64,000 bases of DNA, from positions 216,820 through 280,819 of the forward strand of contig NZ_FOJP01000006.1 of the NCBI RefSeq assembly GCF_900111835.1, given 5' to 3'. The stretch's first letter is position 1. Each line of letters begins with the position of its first letter. This stretch comes from Metapseudomonas otitidis. Its GTDB lineage: Bacteria > Pseudomonadota > Gammaproteobacteria > Pseudomonadales > Pseudomonadaceae. A program made the position numbers and the translations under genes. The notes under the pieces were generated by a model. It saw only the letters and a list, made by a program, of their open reading frames with translations, was not told the DNA's origin and searched no databases. Of this stretch, positions 54,509 through 63,358 are shown piece after piece.

Positions 54509-54937
54509 ATGTCCAATCGAACCCTGTTGCTGATGGCTTTACTGGGCCTGCCCCTGACGGGCTGCGCCGCCTATGACTACGACGACTACCGCGAGTACCC
54601 GCGCCAGTCCGGCGGCTACTACCGCGTCGAGTCCTATCCCGGCTACCCGACGTACCCCACCTACATCATCCGCGAGCGCCGCTATGCACCGCCGCCTCCG
54701 CCACCCGTGGTGCGCGGCTGGCCGGAACGGCGTGACCCGCCGCGCTACGAGCGCCACGAGTACCAGCGCCAGGACTGGCGCCAGCAACCCCGGAACGACT
54801 GGGACGAACGCCGCCACGACTACACCCCGCGCCTGCAGAACTGGGGCGGCCAGCCGGACGGCGGACCCCGCTACTGGCAGGGCCGTGACCGCCACGACCG
54901 TCACGACCACGATGGCCGCGGCGGCTGGGGGCGCTAG
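54509..54937 (+). CDS. Tyr/Pro/Arg-rich small lipoprotein, unknown function
   Basis: This 142-residue protein has a type II signal peptide with lipobox LTGC (lipidated Cys ~18). The mature part is low-complexity: Tyr/Asp-rich (YDYDDYREYP), a polyproline run (APPPPPPVV) and an Arg/His/Asp-rich end (GRDRHDRHDHDGRG). There is no enzymatic motif. It is probably an envelope lipoprotein with a disordered body. AAGGAGG precedes the ATG. It is convergent with the LysR gene, 1 nt apart. Confidence 0.75.
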   Translation: MSNRTLLLMALLGLPLTGCAAYDYDDYREYPRQSGGYYRVESYPGYPTYPTYIIRERRYAPPPPPPVVRGWPERRDPPRYERHEYQRQDWRQQPRNDWDERRHDYTPRLQNWGGQPDGGPRYWQGRDRHDRHDHDGRGGWGR

Positions 54938-54938
54938 C

Positions 54939-55859
54939 TCAGCGGGTCGAGGCCGGTGGGGTGCGGGCGTCCTCGTCGAGGATCAGCCCGCGCATCGCCT
55001 CGGCAGCCGGTGACAGGGTGCGCCCGGCGCGGCTGACCAGGCCGTAGGCCGAGCGTTGCGACAGCAGGCCGGGCGCCAGCTCCAGCAGGGCCAGGCGCCC
55101 GGCCTCGATCTCTTCGGCCACCACGTCCAGTGGCGCCATGCTCAGCACGTCGCTTTCCGCCACCAGCGCCTTCAGCACCATGAAGTTGTCGCACTCGATG
55201 CCCAGCGGCTGGCCGCTTTCCGCCAACTGCCCCAGGGCCTGCGCCACCTCGGCGGGCACCTGGGTGCCGGCCAGCGGGTAGGCTGCCAGGTCGGCCGCCG
55301 TCAGCCGGTGCTGGTGTTGGCCCAGCAGCGGGTGCCCCGGTCGGCAGAAGATCACCCCGGGCCAGCTGCGCAGCGGCGTGACCTCCAGCTGCGGGTCGTC
55401 GCGCAGTTCCCGCACATCGGCCACGAACAGCTCCAGGGCATCGTCCAGCAGGCGCTGGTGCAGGCTGTACCAGGTGTCGATGGCCAGTTGCACCCGCACC
55501 CCGGGGTGTGCCCCGGCGAAGCGCCCCAGCGCCCGGGGCACCAGGCGGGCGGCGGGGTAGGGGCCGGCACCCAGGCGCAGTTCGCCGCTGCCCAGGTTGT
55601 CCAACTGGGAGACCGCACTGCGCAGCGCGCGGTCGCCGTCCAGCAGGCGCCGGGCGTGTTCCAGCACCAGCCGGCCGTGGGCGGTCAGGCTCACCTGGCG
55701 TGGCCCCCGGTCCAGCAGGCGGCAGCCCAGGCCGTTCTCCAGGGCCTGGATGCTGCGGCTCAGTGCCGGCTGGCTGAGGTTCACCGCCTCGGCGGCACGG
55801 GCGAAGTGGCCGTGTTCGGCCAGGGCGACGAAGTGACGGAGCTGGCGAAGGTCGTTCAT
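54939..55859 (-). CDS. LysR-family regulator, probably of the alkylsulfatase gene
   Basis: This 306-residue protein has a winged helix-turn-helix at ~1-60 (HFARAAEAVNLSQPALSRSIQALE) and a substrate-binding domain at ~90-295. It is divergent from an SdsA-like alkylsulfatase gene with a 98-nt shared region containing GATAA-N13-TTATC (55882-55904), a possible LysR site. The arrangement recalls sdsB1/sdsA1 of P. aeruginosa. The inducer is unknown. Confidence 0.88.
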   Translation of the reverse strand: MNDLRQLRHFVALAEHGHFARAAEAVNLSQPALSRSIQALENGLGCRLLDRGPRQVSLTAHGRLVLEHARRLLDGDRALRSAVSQLDNLGSGELRLGAGPYPAARLVPRALGRFAGAHPGVRVQLAIDTWYSLHQRLLDDALELFVADVRELRDDPQLEVTPLRSWPGVIFCRPGHPLLGQHQHRLTAADLAAYPLAGTQVPAEVAQALGQLAESGQPLGIECDNFMVLKALVAESDVLSMAPLDVVAEEIEAGRLALLELAPGLLSQRSAYGLVSRAGRTLSPAAEAMRGLILDEDARTPPASTR

Positions 55860-55881
55860 GCGTTGCCTGCATTGAAAGCTG

Positions 55882-55904
55882 GATAAGAATGCATTGGCAT
55901 TATC
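55882..55904. promoter_or_regulatory. Candidate LysR operator between regulator and alkylsulfatase genes
   Basis: The inverted half-sites GATAA and TTATC, 13 nt apart, lie in the AT-rich centre of the divergent region, with AATGCATT (55888-55895) inside. Spacing and position fit a LysR recognition site, but this is inference from symmetry. Confidence 0.45.
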
Positions 55905-55957
55905 ATTCGGCCGCTGCCAGCCTGTCTGCGCTCATCCACAACAACAACGAGCCGACC

Positions 55958-57745
55958 ATGCGACTGACTACCCGCTTCAGCGGCCTGCTGCTGGCCGCGA
56001 CCCTGCCCCTGGGGGCCGACGCCGCCCTGCCCGACGAAACCCTGAAAGCCAGCATTAACCCCGAACTGGCCGAACACACCCGGCACTTCAACCAGAAGGT
56101 CTACCAGGTGGCCGACAACGTCTGGTCGGCAGTGGGCTGGAACCTCGCCAACAGCGTGATGATCGAGGCGCCCGAGGGGCTGATCATCGTCGACACCGGC
56201 GAGTCGGTGGACCAGTCGCGCAAGGTCCTCGCCGAGTTCCGCAAGATCAGCGACAAGCCCATCAAGGCCATCGTCTACACCCACTTCCACCCGGACCACA
56301 TCAACGGTGTGAAGGCCTTCGTCAGCGAAGAGCAGGTGAAGAACGGCGAGGTGCGCATCTACGCCCAGGAAACCCTGCTGGACAACGTCGTCACCCAGGG
56401 CTCGCTGGTGGGGCCGATCCTCGCCATGCGCTCGGGCTACAGCTTCGGCGTTGCGCTCTCCGACGAGGACAAGCGCGACATGAACGCCGGCCTCGGCCCG
56501 CTGGCCCACGAGGGCGCCTCCACCTTCATCGCCCCTACCGACACCTTCCGCGACAGCCTCGACACCACCATCGCCGGGCTTAAGGTGCAGTTCCTCCACG
56601 TGCCCAGCGAGGCGCCGGACGAAATCGTCCTCTACCTGCCGGACAACCGCGTGCTCATCAGCGCCGAGGTGACCCAGGGCCCGACCCTGCCCAACGTCCA
56701 CACCCTGCGCGGCACCAAGTTCCGCGACCCGGTGGTGTGGGTGGCGAGCCTGGACAAGCTGCGGGCCTTCCAGGCCGACGTGATGGTGCCGCTGCACGGC
56801 CAGCCGGTGAGCGGGCGGGAGAAGGTGGAGGAGGTGCTGCGCATGACCCGCGACGCCATCGCCTACATCCACGACCAGACCGTGCGCTGGATGAACAAGG
56901 GCCTGACCCCCGACGAGCTGGTGGAGAAGGTCAAGCTGCCGCCGCACCTGGCTGGCTACACGCCCTACCTGCGCGAGTACTACGGCACCGTGAAGCACAG
57001 CGTGCGGCAGATCTACCAGGGCTACCTGGGCTGGTTCCAGGGCGACCCGGTGGACCTCGACCCCATCCCGCCGGCGGAGAAGGCCAAGCGCCTGATCGCC
57101 CTCATGGGCGGTCGCGACAAGGTGCTGATGGCGGCCGGCGATGCCTACCTGAAGGGAGACTGGCAATGGGCGGCCGAACTGTCCGGCTACGCCATCCGCG
57201 TCGACCACGACGACAAACTCGCCCGCGACATCAAGGCCCGCAGCTTCCGCCGCCTGGGCTACGCCAGCATGAACATCAACTGGCGCAACTGGTACCTGAT
57301 GAGTGCCATGGAGCTGGAAGGCAAGCTGGAGGGCGACGTGGCGCTGGAAATGTCCCGCCGGGTGCGCGCTGCCTTCCTCTCCCCGGACATGCTGAAGAAC
57401 CTGCCGGCACGCATCTTCCTGCAGAACTGGGTGACGCGCATCGACCCGGAGAAGAGCGGCGACGTCGAACTGGCCCTGGGCTTCGCCTTCCCCGACATCG
57501 ACGAAGCCTGGACCCTGGAGGTGCGCCGCGGCGTGGCCCAGCTCAAGTCCGGCATCGACCCCGCCGTGCCCCTGCGCCTGACCCTCGACAAGCGCTACCT
57601 GGACACCGTCATCAGCGGCGAGAACAGCTTGCTCAAGGGTGCGCTGCTGGGGGACGTGAAGGTCGACGGCAACCTGCTGGACATCAAGACCTTCCTCGGT
57701 TGCTTCGACTTCGAGGACGCCCCCATCGCCCTCACCGTGCGTTGA
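55958..57745 (+). CDS. SdsA-like alkyl/aryl-sulfatase (metallo-beta-lactamase fold)
   Basis: This 595-residue protein has a signal peptide at ~1-22. The zinc motif T108-H109-F-H111-P-D113-H114 (THFHPDH) is that of the metallo-beta-lactamase fold, and further ligand candidates lie in LPNVHTLRG and MVPLHGQPV. A helical dimerisation region follows, then an SCP2-like C-terminal domain (~475-595, with a hydrophobic alkyl-chain pocket in relatives). The family hydrolyses alkyl sulfates such as SDS in the periplasm. The ATG at 55958 starts the signal peptide; an earlier ATG at 55889 lies in the operator region. Confidence 0.87.
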   Translation: MRLTTRFSGLLLAATLPLGADAALPDETLKASINPELAEHTRHFNQKVYQVADNVWSAVGWNLANSVMIEAPEGLIIVDTGESVDQSRKVLAEFRKISDKPIKAIVYTHFHPDHINGVKAFVSEEQVKNGEVRIYAQETLLDNVVTQGSLVGPILAMRSGYSFGVALSDEDKRDMNAGLGPLAHEGASTFIAPTDTFRDSLDTTIAGLKVQFLHVPSEAPDEIVLYLPDNRVLISAEVTQGPTLPNVHTLRGTKFRDPVVWVASLDKLRAFQADVMVPLHGQPVSGREKVEEVLRMTRDAIAYIHDQTVRWMNKGLTPDELVEKVKLPPHLAGYTPYLREYYGTVKHSVRQIYQGYLGWFQGDPVDLDPIPPAEKAKRLIALMGGRDKVLMAAGDAYLKGDWQWAAELSGYAIRVDHDDKLARDIKARSFRRLGYASMNINWRNWYLMSAMELEGKLEGDVALEMSRRVRAAFLSPDMLKNLPARIFLQNWVTRIDPEKSGDVELALGFAFPDIDEAWTLEVRRGVAQLKSGIDPAVPLRLTLDKRYLDTVISGENSLLKGALLGDVKVDGNLLDIKTFLGCFDFEDAPIALTVR

Positions 57746-57749
57746 GCCG

Positions 57750-57773
57750 GGCAGGGCGCCGGGGCGCCCTGCC
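57750..57773. terminator. Hairpin after the alkylsulfatase gene
   Basis: GGCAGGGCGCC-GG-GGCGCCCTGCC, a perfect 11-bp stem starting 4 nt past the stop. No T-run follows (AACCAAA), so termination efficiency is uncertain. Confidence 0.55.
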
Positions 57774-57846
57774 AACCAAAAGTGCGGAGAGCCGTGCCGC
57801 CGCCAGGCGGCACACTCTGTCTCCCGCCCCTCACGATGGAGACACC

Positions 57847-58092
57847 ATGCACCTGCCTTCCTTCCTCAAGGGCGCGCTGGCCATGTTCTGGCTGGTGGCG
57901 CTGCTCAACGTCATCTACCCCTTCGGCGAGACCCTGCACCGGCCGCTGCTGCTGGTTTCCGCCCTGGTCCTCCTGGCCCATGTCGGCGAGGCCGCGCTGT
58001 TCAACCGCAAGCTGCGGGCCCGGCCTTCGCCCTGGCTGGAGCGCATCCAGGTCCTGCTGTTCGGCTTCCTGCACCTGCGCAGCCTGCGTTGA
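57847..58092 (+). CDS. DUF1145-type small membrane protein
   Basis: This 81-residue protein has two hydrophobic segments (~7-26 and ~33-53) and a conserved-looking tail ERIQVLLFGFLHLRSLR. It resembles the DUF1145 family of small inner-membrane proteins of unknown role. GGAG precedes the ATG. It is not obviously linked in function to the sulfatase. Confidence 0.75.
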   Translation: MHLPSFLKGALAMFWLVALLNVIYPFGETLHRPLLLVSALVLLAHVGEAALFNRKLRARPSPWLERIQVLLFGFLHLRSLR

Positions 58093-58147
58093 GGCCGGGG
58101 GCCATCGCCTGTCATGGCCCTGTAATGGCAACTGCGTAGGAGATGTC

Positions 58148-58173
58148 GGACCCCGTCGCACCTGGCGGGGTCC
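58148..58173. repeat. Hairpin in the gap after the DUF1145 gene
   Basis: GGACCCCG-N10-CGGGGTCC, an 8-bp stem in the 188-nt gap. Possible terminator or leader structure; the gap otherwise holds nothing I can identify. Confidence 0.4.
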
Positions 58174-58280
58174 CGTCCGTTGAACGATTGGCTGAACCTG
58201 GAGCGGGGTGGCGTGTTCAAAACCCTGTCGATGCGCCAGGGGGCGCCGACTTGCGAGGACGCATGCAAGGAGTCCACACC

Positions 58281-58565
58281 ATGAAGATTTCCGCCGAACT
58301 GGCGTTGAACAATGCGCGCACGCAACTGGCCCTGATGCGCAGCGCGCCGGACCGCCGGGCGCTTGCCTACCGCTTCGCGGTGGCGCGCGGCTACATCGAT
58401 GCGCTGCACGATTTCGCCGTGATCGACGCCCAGCAGTGGCGTCAACTGCTCGACGAGGCCGATGCCTTGCGCCTGGAAGCCGATACCGCGTTGCACAGCC
58501 TGCCCGTGGCCCACCTCCCACTGGGCCGCAGCGTCGCCGAGCCGTCCCCGGCCCAGGTGGCCTGA
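58281..58565 (+). CDS. Small hypothetical cytosolic protein
   Basis: This 94-residue protein is predominantly helical (NNARTQLALMRSAPDRRALAYR, IDAQQWRQLLDEADALRLEAD) and has no signal peptide. AAGGAG precedes the ATG at 58281; an earlier ATG (58263) is less well placed. I do not recognise the family. It is 70 nt upstream of the AraC-type gene on the same strand. Confidence 0.65.
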   Translation: MKISAELALNNARTQLALMRSAPDRRALAYRFAVARGYIDALHDFAVIDAQQWRQLLDEADALRLEADTALHSLPVAHLPLGRSVAEPSPAQVA

Positions 58566-58635
58566 CCGCCTGCACATTGCCGGCCCGGTGGCGGGCGCCG
58601 TATGCTCGGCGCCTTTCCCACCGAGGCCGGATGCG

Positions 58636-59439
58636 ATGTTCTCTTCCCGACAGGCCATGCTGGGCCAGATGGAAGTCGCCCATTGCAGCGGCACCGGCCA
58701 TCGCTTCGCCAAGCACAGCCACGACGAATGCGTCGTCGGGGTCAACCTCGTCGGCGTGGAAGAGGTGTGGCTGGACCGGCGCACCTTCAGCGCACAACCG
58801 GGCGACATCACCCTCTACAACCCCGGCCAGATCCAGGGCGGCGGCGTGAAGGAGGGAGAGCCTTGGCGCTTCGCCGGCCTCTACCTCTGCGCAGACCGAC
58901 TGGCTGCCGACTTCGGCCTGGCCCACCTTGAGTTCGAGCGTGCCTGCTGGCGCCAGCCGCGCCTGGGCCAGTGCCTCAGCGAAGCGGTCGTGCTGGGCCT
59001 GCAGGCCGATCCCCACGCCCGCGAGCGCGCCGAGGAGCGCCTGCTGGAGGCGCTGGCGCACCTGGTGGATGCCTGCGCCGCACGCCTGCCGCGCAGCACC
59101 GCCCTCGGGCGCGGCCCGGTGGCCCGGGTCCAGGCCCTGCTCGCCGACCGCCTGCAGGACACACCCGACCTGGAGGAAATGGCTGCGCTGGTGGGCGTCT
59201 CGCGTTTCCACCTGCTGCGCGCCTTCCAGAAGGAAACCGGCCTGAGCCCGCGCCAGTGGGCCATGCAACTGCGCACCTGCCGCGCCCGTGGGCTGCTGCG
59301 GGCGGGCGTGCCGGCCACCGACGTGGCCCACGCCCTGGGCTTCGCCGACCAGAGCCACCTCAACCGGCACTTCCGCGCCGCCTACGGCATCACCCCCGGT
59401 GAACTGGGACGGCGCCTGCGCGGCCAGGCTGCAATCTGA
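58636..59439 (+). CDS. AraC-family regulator with cupin-type sensor domain
   Basis: This 267-residue protein has an N-terminal AraC_binding cupin at ~5-90 (HRFAKHSHDECVVGVN, QPGDITLYNPGQIQ) and two helix-turn-helix motifs at ~170-260 (DLEEMAALVGVSRFHLLRAFQKE; ATDVAHALGFADQSHLNRHFRAAYG). It lies immediately upstream of a LysE-type exporter on the same strand, a common pair in which the regulator activates the exporter. Inducer unknown. Confidence 0.88.
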   Translation: MFSSRQAMLGQMEVAHCSGTGHRFAKHSHDECVVGVNLVGVEEVWLDRRTFSAQPGDITLYNPGQIQGGGVKEGEPWRFAGLYLCADRLAADFGLAHLEFERACWRQPRLGQCLSEAVVLGLQADPHARERAEERLLEALAHLVDACAARLPRSTALGRGPVARVQALLADRLQDTPDLEEMAALVGVSRFHLLRAFQKETGLSPRQWAMQLRTCRARGLLRAGVPATDVAHALGFADQSHLNRHFRAAYGITPGELGRRLRGQAAI

Positions 59440-59504
59440 TCCAAGTCCGCCCTGGGGCGAGCCGGCATACTCGCGCCTTTCTGGCCGTGCCCTGGGAGCA
59501 TTCG

Positions 59505-60119
59505 ATGTCGATGGTGTTCATTTCCGCCTTTCTGTTCGGCGTGGCGTTCTGCCTGTCGCCCGGTGCCGTGCTGGCCGAGACCCTGCGCCGGGGCCTGCTG
59601 CATGGCTTCCGCCCGGCGCTGATGGTGCAGGTGGGCTCCCTGGCTGGCGATGCCCTCTGGGCGCTGCTGGGGCTGGCCGGGCTGACCCTGCTGCTGGCCC
59701 AGGACGCGGTGCGCGTGCCGCTGACCCTGGCCTGCGCCGCCTACCTCGCCTGGCTCGGCTGGCGCAGCCTGGAGGATGCCTGGAGGCTGCCCGAGGCCGA
59801 CGACGAAGCCGCGCCAGCGGCGGACCGGGGCGCCTTGCTGACCGGCGCAGCGATCTCCCTGACCAACCCGAAGAACATCGTCTACTGGGGCGCCCTGGGC
59901 AGTGCCCTGGCCGGCATCGTCGGCGAGGCCCCGAGCCTGGCCCAGACCGCCACCTTCTTTGCCGGCTTCATGACCGCCTCGGTGGCCTGCTGCTTCCTCT
60001 GCGCCGGCCTGGTGGCCTGGCTGCGGCGCAACGCCTCGGCTTTCTGGCAGCGGGCTAGCCACGGCCTGTGCGGCGTGCTCCTGCTGGGCCTGGCAGCGCT
60101 CGCTCTGCGCGGGCTGTAG
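59505..60119 (+). CDS. LysE-family amino-acid exporter
   Basis: This 204-residue protein has six hydrophobic segments. The N-terminal motif FCLSPGAVLAETLRRGLLHGF and central SLTNPKNIVYWGALG mark the LysE/RhtB superfamily. The ATG at 59505 has GGGAG upstream; one six codons earlier (59487) is possible. It is 65 nt after the AraC gene. Confidence 0.86.
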   Translation: MSMVFISAFLFGVAFCLSPGAVLAETLRRGLLHGFRPALMVQVGSLAGDALWALLGLAGLTLLLAQDAVRVPLTLACAAYLAWLGWRSLEDAWRLPEADDEAAPAADRGALLTGAAISLTNPKNIVYWGALGSALAGIVGEAPSLAQTATFFAGFMTASVACCFLCAGLVAWLRRNASAFWQRASHGLCGVLLLGLAALALRGL

Positions 60120-60183
60120 CCACTGGACGGCGGCGCCCGCGCTGAGGCAGGCTGCCGGGCCCGTGTCCCTGCTGGAGCGTGCC

Positions 60184-60786
60184 ATGTCCGCTGAATTCCG
60201 CCGTCCCGTCCCCCTCACCAAGGCCTATCGCCTGCTCAACCACGGCCCCACCGTGCTGGTCAGCGCCGCCCATGGCGGCAAGCGCAACGTCATGGCCGCC
60301 GCCTGGGCGATGCCCCTGGACTTCGACCCGCCGAAGGTGGCCGTGGTGTTGGACAAGTCCACCTGGACCCGGCGCCTGCTGGAGGCCGACGGCCATTTCG
60401 TGCTCAGCGTGCCGGCCCGCCACCAGGTGGACCTGGTACAGACCCTCGGCTCCAGCTCGGGCCATGAACTGGACGCCGCCGGGCACGACAAGTTCGCCAC
60501 CTGGCAGGTCGGGCACTTCCCGGGCGAACAGGTTGCTGCGCCGCTGATCGACGGCTGCGTCGCCTGGCTGGAATGCCGCCTGCTGCCGGAAGCGCACATT
60601 CAGCAGGGCTACGACCTCTTCCTCGGCGAAGTCATCGCCGCCCAGGCCGACAGCCGGGTGTTCAGCGAAGGCCGCTGGCATTTCGACGGCCAGGACGACC
60701 TGCGCACCCTCCACCACGTCGCCGGTGGGCATTACCTGGTGATCGGTGAGGGTGTGGACGGGAAGGCGTTGTTGAACGGGGAATAG
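60184..60786 (+). CDS. Flavin reductase-like FMN-binding protein
   Basis: This 200-residue protein has the flavin_reductase split-barrel pattern: GPTVLVSAAHGGKRNVMAAAW (~28-48), VAVVLDKSTWTRRLLEADGHFVLSV (~58-82) and GYDLFLGEVIAAQ near 140-152. It probably binds FMN in the cytosol; partner and substrate are unknown. GGAG precedes the ATG. A 12-bp palindrome (GGGCGTACGCCC) begins at its last base. Confidence 0.83.
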   Translation: MSAEFRRPVPLTKAYRLLNHGPTVLVSAAHGGKRNVMAAAWAMPLDFDPPKVAVVLDKSTWTRRLLEADGHFVLSVPARHQVDLVQTLGSSSGHELDAAGHDKFATWQVGHFPGEQVAAPLIDGCVAWLECRLLPEAHIQQGYDLFLGEVIAAQADSRVFSEGRWHFDGQDDLRTLHHVAGGHYLVIGEGVDGKALLNGE

Positions 60787-60832
60787 GGCGTACGCCCGCT
60801 TACCTTGTGAGTACCAAAACAGCTCTTCTGCT

Positions 60833-61750
60833 CTAGCGCGCTCGGCGCGCTGGGGTCAGCTGGTGCTCCCAATCGCGCAGGTGCAGCAGCACGTCGGCCA
60901 GGGCCTGGGCGGCGGTGGAGAGTTGGTGGCTGGCGAGGCGCAGCAGGCCGACGCGGCGTTCCACTTGCGGGGTGTCGAGGGGGACGCAGCGGGCGCCCAG
61001 TTCTTCCATCTGCTGGATGCACAGGCTGGGGACGGCACTGACGCCCAGGCCCTGGGCGACCATGCGGCCGACGGTGACCAGTTGGTGGCTTTCGAAGGCG
61101 ACGGGCAGGTGGCCGTGGCGGGCGGCGACGCTGTCTTCCAGCAGCAGGCGCACGGCCGAGGGGCGTTGCAGGGTGATGAAGGGTTCGCCCAGCAGCTCCG
61201 CCCAGCTCACCGTGTCGCGTTCGGCCAGCGCGCAGCCGGCCGGCACCACGGCGACGAAGCGGTCGCTGTAGAAGGGTGTGAAGGCCAGGCCTTCCAGGCT
61301 CGACGGCTCGAAGGCGATGCCCAGTTCCACGCGGTGGCTGCGCACCATTTCCAGTACCTGTTCATTGATCACGTCATGCACGGCGACGTTCACCTTCGGG
61401 TGGCGGTCGCGGAACGCCTTCAGCGCCACCGGCAGCAGGTTGCTGGCGAAGGAGGGCATGGCGGCGATGGCGACCTTGCCCAGTTGCAGGGTGAAGTGCT
61501 GGTGCAGCAGCTCTTCGGCGTCGTCCCAGTCGGCCAGCAGGCGCCGGGCGATGGGCAGCAGGGTCTCGCCCTCGGGTGTGAGGGCGACGCTGCGGGTGGT
61601 GCGCACCAGCAACTGCCCGCCGAGGGATTCCTCCAGGGTCTTGATCGCCAGGGAGAGGGCCGGCTGGGACAGGTGCAGGCGTTCGCAGGCCTGGGCGAAG
61701 CTCAGGCTCTGGGCGACGGCGAGGAAGGCGCGCAGTTGCTTGACGGTCAT
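60833..61750 (-). CDS. LysR-family regulator (DhcR-like) of the CoA-transferase operon
   Basis: This 305-residue protein has a winged helix-turn-helix at ~1-60 (FAQACERLHLSQPALSLAIKTLEE) and an effector domain at ~90-295. It is divergent from the CoA-transferase genes with a 120-nt AT-containing shared region. The layout matches my memory of P. aeruginosa dhcR next to dhcA-dhcB-atoB, where the operon serves carnitine breakdown. Confidence 0.85.
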   Translation of the reverse strand: MTVKQLRAFLAVAQSLSFAQACERLHLSQPALSLAIKTLEESLGGQLLVRTTRSVALTPEGETLLPIARRLLADWDDAEELLHQHFTLQLGKVAIAAMPSFASNLLPVALKAFRDRHPKVNVAVHDVINEQVLEMVRSHRVELGIAFEPSSLEGLAFTPFYSDRFVAVVPAGCALAERDTVSWAELLGEPFITLQRPSAVRLLLEDSVAARHGHLPVAFESHQLVTVGRMVAQGLGVSAVPSLCIQQMEELGARCVPLDTPQVERRVGLLRLASHQLSTAAQALADVLLHLRDWEHQLTPARRAR

Positions 61751-61870
61751 TTATCAGGATTTCGGATCAATGCTGAGGAAAAACAAAATTAACAAATGAG
61801 TCCGTGCGCGAGAAGCTGCATCCCACTCACCGGCCGGCAGGCCAGGCAGAACAACAACAGAGGATCAGCG

Positions 61871-62566
61871 ATGAGCGGACTCGACAAGCGTGTAGGCAGT
61901 TACGCGGAAGCCCTCGACGGGCTCACCGATGGCATGACCGTCCTGGCCGGGGGCTTCGGCCTCTGCGGCATTCCGGAGAATCTGATCGCCGAGATCCGGC
62001 GGCGCGGGGTGCGTGACCTCACCGTGGTCTCCAACAACTGCGGCGTCGATGGCTTCGGCCTGGGCGTGCTGCTGGAGGACCGGCAGATCCGCAAGATGAT
62101 CGCCTCCTACGTGGGCGAGAACGCGCTGTTCGAGCAGCAGCTGCTCTCCGGTGAGCTGGAGGTGGAACTCACGCCCCAGGGCACCCTGGCCGAGAAGCTG
62201 CGCGCCGGCGGCGCCGGCATCCCGGCCTTCTACACCGCCACCGGCTACGGCACCCCGGTGGCCGAGGGCAAGGAAGCGCGCCAGTTCAACGGCCGTCACT
62301 ACATCCTCGAACCGTCCATCACCGGTGACTTCGCCATCGTCAAGGGCTGGAAGGCCGACCATTACGGCAACGTGATCTACCGCCACACCGCGCGCAACTT
62401 CAACCCGGTGGTGGCCACCGCCGGGCGCATCACGGTGGTGGAGGTGGAGGAGATCGTCGAGCCGGGCGAGCTGGACCCGGCGCAGATCCACACCCCGGGC
62501 ATCTATGTCGACCGCATCATCCAGGGCTCCTTCGAGAAGCGCATCGAAAAGCGCACCACTCGCTGA
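61871..62566 (+). CDS. 3-oxoacid CoA-transferase subunit A (DhcA-like)
   Basis: This 231-residue family I CoA-transferase alpha subunit has the start motif [16 protein letters not shown] (~26-41) and [16 protein letters not shown] (~115-130). With the beta subunit it moves CoA from a donor to a 3-oxoacid. Context (LysR, thiolase) agrees with dehydrocarnitine or acetoacetate activation. GAGGA precedes the ATG at 61871; earlier in-frame starts lie in the regulatory gap. Confidence 0.88.
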   Translation: MSGLDKRVGSYAEALDGLTDGMTVLAGGFGLCGIPENLIAEIRRRGVRDLTVVSNNCGVDGFGLGVLLEDRQIRKMIASYVGENALFEQQLLSGELEVELTPQGTLAEKLRAGGAGIPAFYTATGYGTPVAEGKEARQFNGRHYILEPSITGDFAIVKGWKADHYGNVIYRHTARNFNPVVATAGRITVVEVEEIVEPGELDPAQIHTPGIYVDRIIQGSFEKRIEKRTTR

Positions 62567-62596
62567 CCACGACACGACGAATCCGAGGAAACCGAC

Positions 62597-63253
62597 ATGG
62601 CACTGACCCGCGAACAGATGGCCCAGCGCGTGGCCCGCGAACTGAAGGACGGCTACTACGTGAACCTGGGGATCGGCATCCCCACCCTGGTGGCCAACTA
62701 CGTGCCCGAGGGCATGGAAGTGATGCTGCAGTCCGAGAACGGCCTGCTGGGCATGGGCGCCTTCCCCACCGAGGCGGAAGTGGACGCCGACATGATCAAC
62801 GCCGGCAAGCAGACCGTCACGGCGGTCAAGGGCGCGGCGATCTTCGACTCCTCCGAGTCCTTCGCGATGATCCGCGGCGGGCACGTGGACCTCACCGTGC
62901 TGGGGGCGTTCGAGGTGGACGTCAACGGCAACATCGCCTCCTGGATGATCCCCGGCAAGCTGGTCAAGGGCATGGGCGGCGCGATGGACCTGGTGGCCGG
63001 TGCCGACAACATCATCGTCACCATGACCCACGCCTCGAAGGACGGCGAGTCCAAGCTGCTGCGCCATTGCAGCCTGCCGCTGACCGGGTGCGGCTGCATC
63101 CGCAAGGTGCTCACCGACCTGGCCTACCTGGAGATCGAGAACGGCACCTTCATCCTCCGCGAGCGCGCCCCCGGGGTGAGCGTGGAGGAGATCGTCGCCA
63201 AGACCGCCGGCCCGTTGGTGGTGCCGGACGATGTGATCGAAATGAGCTTCTGA
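62597..63253 (+). CDS. 3-oxoacid CoA-transferase subunit B (DhcB-like)
   Basis: This 218-residue beta subunit has the catalytic glutamate E47 in SENG (LQSENGLLGMG), which forms the CoA thioester intermediate. LGIGIPTLVANYVPEG and KGMGGAMDLVAGADNIIV are conserved. It starts 30 nt after subunit A with GAGGAAACC upstream. A strong terminator follows it before the thiolase gene. Confidence 0.9.
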   Translation: MALTREQMAQRVARELKDGYYVNLGIGIPTLVANYVPEGMEVMLQSENGLLGMGAFPTEAEVDADMINAGKQTVTAVKGAAIFDSSESFAMIRGGHVDLTVLGAFEVDVNGNIASWMIPGKLVKGMGGAMDLVAGADNIIVTMTHASKDGESKLLRHCSLPLTGCGCIRKVLTDLAYLEIENGTFILRERAPGVSVEEIVAKTAGPLVVPDDVIEMSF

Positions 63254-63261
63254 TTACCCTG

Positions 63262-63311
63262 CCGCCCCGACGCGCCGCCACCACGCATGGCGGTTCCCGG
63301 GGCGGTTTTTT
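63262..63311 (+). terminator. Intrinsic terminator between CoA-transferase and thiolase genes
   Basis: The outer stem CCGCCCCG (63262-63269) pairs with CGGGGCGG (63298-63305). The inner stem CCGCCA (63275-63280) pairs with TGGCGG (63288-63293). TTTTTT follows at 63306-63311. This is a complete intrinsic terminator inside an apparent operon. Confidence 0.85.
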
Positions 63312-63358
63312 ATTGACCGGCCAGGTCCGTCGTGGCGTGGCCGAGAGGAGGAATCGAC

